A DNA stretch of 34,904 bases from assembly GCA_000437555.1 (NCBI GenBank), contig FR901015.1:21590-56493 (forward strand). Reading direction: 5' to 3'. The position numbers and the translations under genes are program-made. A model generated the notes under the pieces. That model was not told the origin of the DNA, did no database searches, and worked only from the letters and a program-made list of their open reading frames with translations. This document shows positions 13,111 through 21,000 of the stretch, one piece after another. Position 1 is the first letter of the stretch. Every line of letters starts with the position of its first letter. The stretch is from Acidaminococcus sp. CAG:917. GTDB lineage: Bacteria > Bacillota > Clostridia > Christensenellales > CAG-917.

Positions 13111-14298
13111 TTATTTGCAGTCGCAACCGCAGTCGCAACCGTATTTGTATTCGTATCCGAGCTTATCAGCCGTCTTAATAGCAGCAATGACCATATCTTC
13201 GGTGACGGGGAAAGGCATATTGTGAATAGACTCGTCGGGGATGCACGTCTTAGCGGCAACTGCTTTGTATTCGTCGTCGGTAAGAGACGTTCTGATAGTC
13301 TTGCCTGTCTTCTTGTCGGTCATGAGGTCTTTAAGGCAGACGGGGAGGCCGACAGAGCAGCAGAATTCAATAACTTCATAGAGTTCTTCTTCGGGGCTGT
13401 TTTCCAAAATGAGCTGGCAAATGGTACCGAAAGCAACTACTTCGCCGTGGAAGTTGCAGCCGTGAATGTCGTGGACGCAGGTAAGACCGTCATGCAAAGC
13501 GTGAGCTGCGGCAAGACCGCCCGATTCAAATCCGAGACCGGAAAGAAGAATGTTGGTTTCGACTATTTTTTCAAAAGCGGGAGTGATTGCATTGCAATCG
13601 CAAGCGGCTTTTGCTTTAGCGCCGTCGGAAATAAGGCTTTCATAGCAAAGGGTTGCGAGAGCGAAAGCGGTGTGAGTGCCGTATCCGAGCAAAGTGCCTT
13701 TTGCTCTGTCCGCGCCGCAGGGGAGACCTGCGTTTACGTTTGAAACGGAATTGACGTTTGCTCTTGCTTCAAAATAGGTTGAAAGAGCATCGCCCATACC
13801 GGAAACGAGGAAACGCGAAGGAGCGTTTGCTATGACGCTAAGGTCAATCAAAACGACTGACGGATTTTGACGGAAGTATGCATAGTCGTCAAATTCGTGA
13901 TTGTCTGTGTATAAAACCGCGGAGTGAGAGGTAGGAGCATCGGTTGCCGCGATGGTAGGACAGATAATGAGGTTTGAACCTTCTGCAACACACTTAGCGG
14001 TGTCGATAGCCTTACCGCCGCCGAGACCGATTGTGCAGGAACAACCGTTTTTGGAAGCGAATTCCTTAAGTTTTGCGACTTGCGTTCTTGAGCATTCGCC
14101 GCTGAATTCACCGGCCGAAAGCAATTTGACGCCGTATTTCTTTTGTGTTGCTTCGAGCTTGTCTTTGACGAGGCTGAGAGCAAAAGAGTCAGCTATCAAA
14201 AGGGCTGAATCTCCGAAGGTTTTGACGAAGTAACCGAGATTTAAAAGCTCGTCTTCGCCTTGCACATACTTTGATGGGCAAATAAATGCTTTTCTCAT
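13111..14298 (-). CDS. gldA: Glycerol dehydrogenase (iron/zinc-type)
   Basis: The 395-residue enzyme oxidises glycerol to dihydroxyacetone with NAD+. It shows the NAD-binding GLGGGKAIDTAK segment (91-102) and the metal ligands Asp170 in SGMGDALSTYFEA, His266 or His269 in AAHALHDG and His284 in GCNFHGEVVAFG, plus PTIAATDAPTSHSAV near 114-128, typical of GldA. It is about 25-30 residues longer than common GldA (about 365-370). The extra length includes a cysteine-rich tail, YGCDCGCDCK, that is not part of the fold. AGGAG seven bases before the ATG sets the start. It precedes dhaKL in the same operon, so the product is phosphorylated at once. Confidence 0.92.
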   Translation of the reverse strand: MRKAFICPSKYVQGEDELLNLGYFVKTFGDSALLIADSFALSLVKDKLEATQKKYGVKLLSAGEFSGECSRTQVAKLKEFASKNGCSCTIGLGGGKAIDTAKCVAEGSNLIICPTIAATDAPTSHSAVLYTDNHEFDDYAYFRQNPSVVLIDLSVIANAPSRFLVSGMGDALSTYFEARANVNSVSNVNAGLPCGADRAKGTLLGYGTHTAFALATLCYESLISDGAKAKAACDCNAITPAFEKIVETNILLSGLGFESGGLAAAHALHDGLTCVHDIHGCNFHGEVVAFGTICQLILENSPEEELYEVIEFCCSVGLPVCLKDLMTDKKTGKTIRTSLTDDEYKAVAAKTCIPDESIHNMPFPVTEDMVIAAIKTADKLGYEYKYGCDCGCDCK

Positions 14299-14336
14299 AA
14301 AGTTTCTCCTTTTATGTTGTTTATTTTTATGAAGAT

Positions 14337-14365
14337 ATTATAATAAATTTAAATGGAAAAAACAA
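14337..14365 (-). promoter_or_regulatory. Promoter of the gldA-dhaKL operon
   Basis: On the minus strand TTGTTT (14365-14360), a 17-base spacer and TATAAT (14342-14337) lie about 39 bases before the gldA start. Confidence 0.65.
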
Positions 14366-14452
14366 TACAAATTTTGCAAAAAATTGAGATTTTTTGGCAT
14401 TATTTTACATTTTAACGATTTCAAAAAAAATTTGATTTTTTTTTATCATTTG

Positions 14453-14482
14453 TTGACAAAGAATTTCATCAGATATTATAAT
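14453..14482 (+). promoter_or_regulatory. Consensus promoter of the gdhA leader
   Basis: TTGACA (14453-14458), an 18-base spacer and TATAAT (14477-14482) form a strong sigma-A promoter about 290 bases before gdhA. Confidence 0.8.
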
Positions 14483-14488
14483 AAAAAA

Positions 14489-14770
14489 AATTTAAGAACC
14501 TTAGTAAACGATTTAAAAAAGCCCGTAGAACGTTGCTGCATACGGCGAGCAAAGAGGGCGGTTTTTTTTGTAGATTTATAAAAAGCAAGGATTGCCGCTT
14601 TTTTTAGTGGCTTTTTCTCTTGCGTTTAAAAGATTTTTAAATTATCGGAAAGGTTAACGTTTTTAAATATTATCGACGTTCCGTGTTTCGGATGAGCGGT
14701 AGAATTTACCCGTAGGCGGTAAAGCGTTGCCGATGAGTTTTACGAAATTCAATATTGTGAGGTATAAACT
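14489..14770 (+). promoter_or_regulatory. Long structured leader upstream of gdhA, family unknown
   Basis: Two terminator-like elements lie in the leader. In the first, TTGCT (14533-14537) pairs with AGCAA (14548-14552), closed further out by GCCC/GGGC (14521-14524 with 14556-14559), before a run of eight T. A competing pairing, CCGTA (14523-14527) with TACGG (14541-14545), excludes the simple nested fold or makes a pseudoknot with it. The second is GCCGC/GTGGC (14594-14598 with 14606-14610) followed by TTTTT. A third hairpin, TTTACC/GGTAAA (14705-14710 with 14718-14723), lies near the start codon. I recognise no known riboswitch or T-box. It could be an attenuator for gdhA, or a short independent RNA ending near 14570. 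Confidence 0.4.
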
Positions 14771-16108
14771 ATGAACAAATATGTTTCGACAGTACTTGAG
14801 GAACTCAAAGCAAAGAACCCCAATCAACCGGAGTTCATTCAAGCGGCAACGGAAATTTTGGAATCGATTTCTCTTGCTTGCGACAAACATCCCGAATACG
14901 AAAAAGCGGGTTTGCTTGAGATGCTTACCGAACCTGAACGCGTTATTATGTTCAGAGTTCCGTGGGTAGATGACAAAGGACAAGTTCACGCCAACAAAGG
15001 ATACCGTGTGCAATTCAATAGCGCAATCGGACCTTACAAGGGCGGACTTCGTTTCCATCCGTCGGTAAACCTTTCCATTTTGAAATTTTTGGGATTTGAG
15101 CAAATCTTCAAAAACTCGCTTACCACTCTCCCGATGGGCGGTGGCAAGGGCGGTTCCGATTTTGACCCAAAAGGCAAATCCGACAATGAAGTGATGCGTT
15201 TTTGTCAATCGTTTATGGCTGAGCTTTACCGCCACATCGGACAGGATACCGACGTTCCCGCAGGCGATATTGGCGTAGGAGCCAGAGAAATCGGATATAT
15301 GTTCGGATATTATAAAAAAATCGCAAACGAACATACCGCTGTTTTGACCGGCAGAGGTCTCTCTTACGGCGGAAGTCTTGCGAGAAAAGAAGCTACGGGT
15401 TACGGTCTTGTTTATCTTGTCGATGAGATGCTCAAGTGCAACGGCAAGAGCATGGACGGTAAGACAGTGGTCATTTCCGGTAGCGGAAACGTTGCGATTT
15501 ACGCCTGCGAAAAGGCAACTTCGCTCGGCGCAAAGGTTGTCGCGCTCTCTGATTCAAACGGATATATTTATGACCAAAACGGCATTGACCTTGCTCTCGT
15601 CAAAGAAATCAAGGAAGTCAAGAGAGGCAGGATCAAAGAATACGTCACTGTTCATAAAGATGCGAAATACACCGAAGGCTGCAAGGGTATCTGGACTATT
15701 AAGTGCGATATAGCGCTTCCTTGCGCCACTCAGAACGAAATCGACGTTGAGAGTGCGGAAGCTTTGATTAAAAACGGAGTATGGTGCGTAGGCGAAGGCG
15801 CAAACATGCCCACCACCTTGGAAGCCACCAAAAAATTCCTCGACGCAAAAGTTTTGTTTGCTCCCGCAAAAGCTGCAAACGCAGGCGGTGTCGCTACGTC
15901 GGGACTCGAGATGGCTCAGTCAAGCCAAAGACTTTTCTGGTCGTTTGAAGAAGTCGACGCAAAACTCAAAACTATCATGATCGGCATTTACCATTCTATT
16001 GCCGACGCAGCTGAAAAATACGGTCAGAAGGGTAACTATGTTATGGGTGCAAACCTTGCGGCTTTCGAAAAAATCGCCGAGGCAATGATGGCTCACGGTG
16101 TTTGCTAA
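14771..16108 (+). CDS. gdhA: NADP-type glutamate dehydrogenase
   Basis: The 445-residue enzyme interconverts glutamate and 2-oxoglutarate plus ammonia, linking nitrogen assimilation or amino-acid fermentation to pyridine nucleotides. The catalytic Lys126 is in LPMGGGKGGSDFDPKGKS, Asp166 in VPAGDIGVG, and the nucleotide fold has SGSGNVA (235-241) and ALSDSNG. Length and sequence match the hexameric, bacterial NADP-linked group such as E. coli GdhA (447 residues); the coenzyme preference is inferred from that resemblance. GTGAGG precedes the ATG by about nine bases. It is a single-gene unit with a long leader and its own terminator. Confidence 0.95.
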   Translation: MNKYVSTVLEELKAKNPNQPEFIQAATEILESISLACDKHPEYEKAGLLEMLTEPERVIMFRVPWVDDKGQVHANKGYRVQFNSAIGPYKGGLRFHPSVNLSILKFLGFEQIFKNSLTTLPMGGGKGGSDFDPKGKSDNEVMRFCQSFMAELYRHIGQDTDVPAGDIGVGAREIGYMFGYYKKIANEHTAVLTGRGLSYGGSLARKEATGYGLVYLVDEMLKCNGKSMDGKTVVISGSGNVAIYACEKATSLGAKVVALSDSNGYIYDQNGIDLALVKEIKEVKRGRIKEYVTVHKDAKYTEGCKGIWTIKCDIALPCATQNEIDVESAEALIKNGVWCVGEGANMPTTLEATKKFLDAKVLFAPAKAANAGGVATSGLEMAQSSQRLFWSFEEVDAKLKTIMIGIYHSIADAAEKYGQKGNYVMGANLAAFEKIAEAMMAHGVC

Positions 16109-16159
16109 AATTTGCCTTTGTCAATAAGTTTTAAATTTTAAAACTTTAAACAGATTTAT

Positions 16160-16188
16160 AATCCGCAGCCACGTCTGCGGATTTTTAA
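16160..16188 (+). terminator. Rho-independent terminator of gdhA
   Basis: AATCCGCAG (16160-16168) pairs with CTGCGGATT (16175-16183) across a six-base loop, followed by TTTAATT. Confidence 0.9.
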
Positions 16189-16270
16189 TTACTAAAAGTA
16201 AGTTTTGGCACAAGATCAAAAGCTAACGGCTTGAAAAACTTTTTGCTTTTATAGTGGTGCATAATTTTTA

Positions 16271-16299
16271 TTGTAAAAAAAGTTTTTTTAATTTAAAAT
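16271..16299 (+). promoter_or_regulatory. Probable nadE promoter
   Basis: TTGTAA (16271-16276), a 17-base spacer and TAAAAT (16294-16299) lie about 75 bases before the nadE start in an otherwise gene-free stretch. Confidence 0.5.
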
Positions 16300-16331
16300 A
16301 AAAATGTGAATGACAAACCTATTAAACTGAA

Positions 16332-16362
16332 TTAATTAAGTTTACAACGGTAAATTAATTAA
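16332..16362 (+). promoter_or_regulatory. Inverted repeat in the nadE leader, possible operator
   Basis: TTAATTAAGTTTAC (16332-16345) is mirrored by GTAAATTAATTAA (16350-16362) with one base missing from the right arm. It ends one base before the nadE ribosome site (CGGAGGA). It may bind a repressor or form a hairpin that hides the ribosome site. It does not fit the NiaR or NrtR operator patterns I know. Confidence 0.4.
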
Positions 16363-16375
16363 CGGAGGAGTATAT

Positions 16376-17125
16376 ATGGATATAAAAGAAAGAGTGGAAT
16401 GGATAAAATCCGTGCTCAAAGAGGCTCACGCCGACGGTATAGTTTACGGTAACAGCGGAGGAAAGGATTGTTCGCTCGTTTCTATACTGTGCAAGATGGC
16501 TTGCGATAATACGGTGGGCATCATAATGCCTTGCGAAAGCAGCCGCAACTACGGACAGGATATGTCAGACGCAATGGCGGTTTCGGACAAGTTTGGCATA
16601 AAGAATATTGTGATTGACGTGACTAAAGGAAAGCAAGCAATGTGCGAAGTTTTAAATTCCGAACTTGACAAGGTTTCCGAAGAAAGAAGAAAGAAAGCCT
16701 TGATAAATATCAATCCTCGACTAAGAATGATAACGCTTTACGCCTACGCCGCCGCCAACAATATGCTTGTGGCAGGGACGGGCAACAGAAGCGAGGCGGC
16801 AATGGGATATTTCACCAAATGGGGAGACGGAGCTTACGATTTTAATCCAATCTCCGACCTGACCGTGACGGAAGTTTACGAAATGCTTGCCGAACTCGGC
16901 TGCCCCGAGCAGATAATAAAAAAAGCGCCGTCGGCAGGACTTTACGAAGGGCAGACTGACGAGGCGGAAATGGGTATCAGCTATGCGGCGATAGATAAGT
17001 ATTTGCTGTCAAAAGAGGGACAAAAAGAGGACGTGGACAAAATCGAGCGGGCTATTGCGGCTTCCGCCCATAAGAGGCGTATGCCTTTAACCTTTAAAAA
17101 CAGTGAAAATAACGATAAATTGTAA
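16376..17125 (+). CDS. nadE: NAD synthetase, ammonia-dependent
   Basis: The 249-residue protein makes NAD+ from nicotinate adenine dinucleotide, ATP and ammonia, the last step of the pathway. It lacks the N-terminal glutaminase domain, so it depends on ammonia, which GdhA next door could also handle. The ATP pyrophosphatase loop is SGGKDCSLV (27-35): the usual serine of SGGxDS is cysteine here, followed by serine. Further marks are IIMPCESS (49-56), GTGNRSEAAMGYFTKWGDG (134-152) and KKAPSAGLYEGQTDEAEMG. CGGAGGAG six bases before the ATG supports the start. It stands alone between gdhA and the hydrogenase region. Confidence 0.92.
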   Translation: MDIKERVEWIKSVLKEAHADGIVYGNSGGKDCSLVSILCKMACDNTVGIIMPCESSRNYGQDMSDAMAVSDKFGIKNIVIDVTKGKQAMCEVLNSELDKVSEERRKKALININPRLRMITLYAYAAANNMLVAGTGNRSEAAMGYFTKWGDGAYDFNPISDLTVTEVYEMLAELGCPEQIIKKAPSAGLYEGQTDEAEMGISYAAIDKYLLSKEGQKEDVDKIERAIAASAHKRRMPLTFKNSENNDKL

Positions 17126-17144
17126 AAAAATTTTCGTTTTTGAC

Positions 17145-17173
17145 TTTTCAAATAAAAAACTGTATGCTATAAT
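17145..17173 (+). promoter_or_regulatory. Extended -10 promoter of the HydC gene
   Basis: TGCTATAAT (17165-17173) is an extended -10 box. The -35 is weak (TTTTCA, 17145-17150, 17-base spacer). It lies about 60 bases before the hydrogenase-type gene at 17236. Confidence 0.6.
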
Positions 17174-17179
17174 CAAATT

Positions 17180-17204
17180 TGTGATAAACGAAACGGTTTA
17201 TACA
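17180..17204 (+). promoter_or_regulatory. Inverted repeat between promoter and HydC start, possible operator
   Basis: ATAAAC (17184-17189) pairs with GTTTAT (17196-17201), extended by TGT/ACA with one extra base. GATAAAC recurs at 17210-17216. The position just after the -10 box suits a repressor site. A Rex-type redox operator would fit the gene's role, but the match to the Rex consensus TTGTTAAnnnnTTAACAA is poor. Confidence 0.35.
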
Positions 17205-17235
17205 TTTATGATAAACAAACCCTATGGAGGAAAAT

Positions 17236-17736
17236 ATGTCGAAAATCAACCTTACCACGGTGCCGTTTAAAGGAACGAAAAAACAGGAAGAAGAACTCAG
17301 AGCTGCTCTTGCAGATATCAAAAAATTGGACGGAGCCTTGATGCCCGCACTTCAGACAGCGCAAGCCATATACGGATATCTGCCCATCGAAGTTCAGAAA
17401 ATCGTTTCGGAGGAGCTTAGCGTTCCGCTCGAAGAAATTTTCGGAGTGGCGACTTTCTATTCGCAATTCAAACTTAACCCCGTAGGTAAGTATTCCGTTT
17501 CCGTATGCTTGGGAACAGCGTGCTACGTCAAGGGCGCGGGAAACATTATCGACCGTCTTAAGAGGGAATTGAATCTCGAAGAGGGCGGCACTTCTGCCGA
17601 CGGTATGTTCTCGCTTGCGGCTACCCGTTGCATAGGCTGTTGCGGTCTTGCCCCGGTTATGACGGTGAACGAGGACGTTTACGGAAAACTTGTAGCCGAC
17701 GATATCCCCGGCATACTTTCCAAATACGGAAAATAA
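17236..17736 (+). CDS. NuoE/HydC-type [2Fe-2S] subunit of NAD(P)H-linked hydrogenase
   Basis: The 166-residue thioredoxin-fold ferredoxin has the four cysteines of the NuoE/HydC family: C91 and C96 in CLGTAC, C132 and C136 in CIGCC. The helical N-terminus and the FGVATFYSQF segment (69-78) are also typical. In trimeric hydrogenases this gamma subunit docks on the NuoF-like HydB and takes part in electron transfer between NADH, ferredoxin and H2. An in-frame ATG at 17224 exists, but it overlaps the GGAGG ribosome site (17226-17230), so the ATG at 17236 is the better start. Here it is separated from hydB and hydA by a 4-kb surface-protein gene and about 4 kb of regulatory genes, yet no second HydC-length subunit appears, so it is the probable partner. 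Confidence 0.88.
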   Translation: MSKINLTTVPFKGTKKQEEELRAALADIKKLDGALMPALQTAQAIYGYLPIEVQKIVSEELSVPLEEIFGVATFYSQFKLNPVGKYSVSVCLGTACYVKGAGNIIDRLKRELNLEEGGTSADGMFSLAATRCIGCCGLAPVMTVNEDVYGKLVADDIPGILSKYGK

Positions 17737-17767
17737 AGGATGGTTAATACTATTTATAATTATATTT

Positions 17768-17798
17768 AAGTGGCGAGGTGTCTTGCCACTTATTTATT
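17768..17798 (+). terminator. Terminator after the HydC gene
   Basis: AAGTGGCGAG (17768-17777) pairs with CTTGCCACTT (17782-17791) with one G-T pair, followed by the T-rich ATTTATT. It suggests that the HydC gene is transcribed separately from what follows. Confidence 0.7.
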
Positions 17799-18062
17799 AA
17801 AATGAGTTTTTATAAGATTGAATTATATCTTATTTTAACCGAGATAATAAACAAGTTTGACCATAACACGGCGTTTGCAAACAGCGATTATCTTAAACGG
17901 CAAAAGCAATATAAACTCCGTGTGTAATTGCGCTATATAAATAAAAAATGAGAATACCGAAAAAATAAGCATAAGGTGTTTTAATATTATTTAAAGAATT
18001 ATAGTCTAAAATAATAAAAATCAGTTCCTATGAAGGAAATTAACGACAAGCAAGGAAATATC
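17799..18062. other. Gene-free spacer before the leucine-rich protein
   Basis: No gene is seen. There is a nested set of palindromes: AGATAAT (17842-17848) with ATTATCT (17887-17893), CACGG (17867-17871) with a distant CCGTG near 17918-17922, and GTTTGCAAAC (17873-17882). These may be an operator or a folded leader for the gene at 18063. The -10-like TAAAAT at 18007-18012 lacks a good -35. Confidence 0.4.
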
Positions 18063-21000
18063 ATGTCAAAGACAAATCAACCTTTAACGAAAAAGAAAAA
18101 AACCGCAATCGTCGCGGGAATAATAGCAGGAGTAGTTGCTCTTGCGCTCATTGTCACTCTGCTTTGCGTTTTTTTAATCGAGCCACAAAGCTATGAGCTA
18201 AAAAACGGCAAATATTATCTTACTATATCCGCTCAGATGAACGAGGACGTTGTAATCGAGATAAAAGGTAAAGACTATACGATATCTGTCGCCGACGGAT
18301 ATGATTTCCCTTTCAGCGGTAGCGGAACGTATTATTATGACGGGAAAAACGATTTCACTTTTTATAAAGGAGAGACGGAATATTTAAAGGGAACTGTATC
18401 TAACGGCATACTGACTATTGCCAAAGATATAAACTTTGTCGATAAAACGACCTACACTTTTAAATACAGCGAGAAAAGTCCTTCAGAGATTGAGGTCGAC
18501 GACGGCTATACTTCAGGATTGAAATATTCTTACAACGCGGGACAAAGGAGCTATACGCTAACGGGGATAGGTTCTTCTACGTCGGATACGATTGTCATTC
18601 CGGATACGGTCAGACTTGTCGCCACAAGCGTGGAAATGCCTGTTACCGCCATTGCGGACGGAGCGTTTAAAAACAATACTAAAATCAAGTCGGTCACGAT
18701 GGGCGACAATATAGTGAGTATAGGTGCGTCCGCTTTCGAGGGATGTACTTCTTTGACCGAATTGAATTTGGGCAACAGTGTAACGAGTATAGGCGCAAAC
18801 GCATTGGAAGGCACAAACATTTCGTATTCCGAGATAAACGGAATTAGCTTTTTAAATAAATGGGCTATCTCGCTAAATACCACGGCGTCGCACGTTTCCG
18901 TTCCCGAAGGTACCGTCGGTCTTTACGACTCACTTTTCGCTTTTGACGAAACTATAAACTCGATAGAGTTGCCGTCCACTTTGAAAACGATAAACGATAA
19001 AGTGTTTTACGGCTTAAAATCGCTTAGTTCAATCAGCATATACGGCGACGAGTCTCAGGCGTCGTTTGCGGTTTACGGCGGCGGACTTTACGATAAAGAC
19101 TTCAAAAAACTTTACGTTCAATTTCTCGGCGGCGATTCCGTCACTGTTCCCGACAGCGTGGAAGAAATCGCATACGGCGCCCTTTACGGCCGTTCCGATA
19201 TAACGACTCTTACTATTCCTTTTGTCGGTAAGAACAAAACGGCGACTTTGGCGGAAGGCGTTTTCGGATATATTTTCGGAGGCATCTCTTATGACGGAGG
19301 CGTTTATTTCAGACAGTATTACGACAGCTTAAACTATGTCGACAGCTATATACCGTCATCGCTTGACACCGTTACCGTAACAGGCGCATGCAACGTAAAC
19401 GCAGGGGCGTTTTACGGTTTATCTTTTAGCGAACTCAATATCGAAAAAGCGGTGTATATCGCCGAGGGCGCACTCGAAAAGATGACCGCTCTTACTTCTT
19501 TAACGTTGCCCTTTGTAGGTTCCAACAATTCAAACAGTTTTGCTTCCGTTTTCGGCAAGTCGGAATACGAGGGCGGTATAATCTGCAATACGTTCGACGG
19601 GTTGAACAACAAAAGATATTATATTCCGTCAACGCTCGTTTCCGTTACGATACAAAATTCCGTTTTGCCTCAATTTGCTTTCTACGGTTGTAGCGGATTG
19701 CAATCGATAACGTTTAACCAATCGGTGGCTTTAAGATACGAAGAAATCGGGGAGGGCGCCGACGCGGATAAAAAACTTGTCGGAATAGAGGGAGCGTTTT
19801 CGGGCTGCGACAATCTTTTGGCGGTCAATCTCGGTACAAACTACCTTTTGACGGACGGTATTTTATATGATAAGGATATGAAGTTTATCGTTGCCGTTTT
19901 AAAATCGAGGACGGATTCGTCGCTTGTTTTATCCGATTCCGTCAAGGGAATTTTAGGTTATGCCCTCTCAGGCTCTAACGTTGCAAATCTTACCCTGTCG
20001 GCAAATACTGAATTTTTTGACGCCGATTCTCTTATCGGCTCAAACGTCACGACGCTCAACGTTCCGTCGCAAAATTCTTATTTTACCGATTTTAATTCGC
20101 AAGGGCTGATAGTAACGAAAGATTTGACGCAAGCAATATTTTTGTCGGACGGTTTCAGCGGAATTCTTACTTTGCCGTCACAGCTGTCAAGTGTAAACTT
20201 CGCCGTATTGAATAAGGGAACGGTTACGAAATTCGCATTTGACAATGAATCGGCAAAATTTGAAATTTCAAGCGGAATTATCTTAAATAAGGAAAAAACT
20301 CGGATATTAGCCGTTCCCAACTCTCTTTCGGGCGATATCGTGTTGCCAAACAGCATAATCTCTTTCGACAATTCGGCGTTTGAAAATCTTGCAGTGACCT
20401 CGATAACTTTAGTAGACTCTCTCGGGGCGGAAAGCGCTGGACAGACGTATTCCACACAGGGCGGCGTCTTGTATAACGCCGGCAAAACCGTGTTGATATT
20501 CGCGCCTAAAGACATAAGCGGAGATTTGATTTTGCCCGAAACGCTTACGGATATTTCCGACAGCGCATTCAGCGGCAGAGTTAAATTGACGTCTATAACT
20601 GCAAAAAGCAAACTTTCGAAAATCGGAGGATATGCTTTTGAAAATATCACGGCGTCGATAAATCTTGCAAACGACGGTTCGCTTAAAGGGATAAATTCAG
20701 AGTCGTTCAGAAATTACAAGGGAACGAATCTCGTAATACCCGATAGCGTCACTTCCATTGCCGAAGGCTCGTTTTACGGTTGCGGAAATTTAACGTCTAT
20801 CACTTTGCCTTTTGTCGGAACGGGCATATCCTCCACAAACGAAAAAGCCTTGCTCGGCGTGATATTCGGAACTTCGCCTTTCGACGGAGCAGTTGAGGTT
20901 AGACAGGCGTTTTACGATATGAAAGAGTTTATCTCATATTACTTGCCGTCGTCGCTTGCCGAAGTTACCGTGACAAAAGCTACTACCTTTAAACGAGGAG

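Noticed and set aside
14489..14770. T-box or known riboswitch in the gdhA leader
   Set aside because: No T-box UGGNACC element or specifier stem, and no core of the glycine, glutamine, SAM or lysine riboswitch classes was found.
14663..15334. Long minus-strand frame (223 codons) opposite gdhA
   Set aside because: gdhA has all catalytic motifs on the plus strand; the antisense frame has no domain and covers the leader as well.
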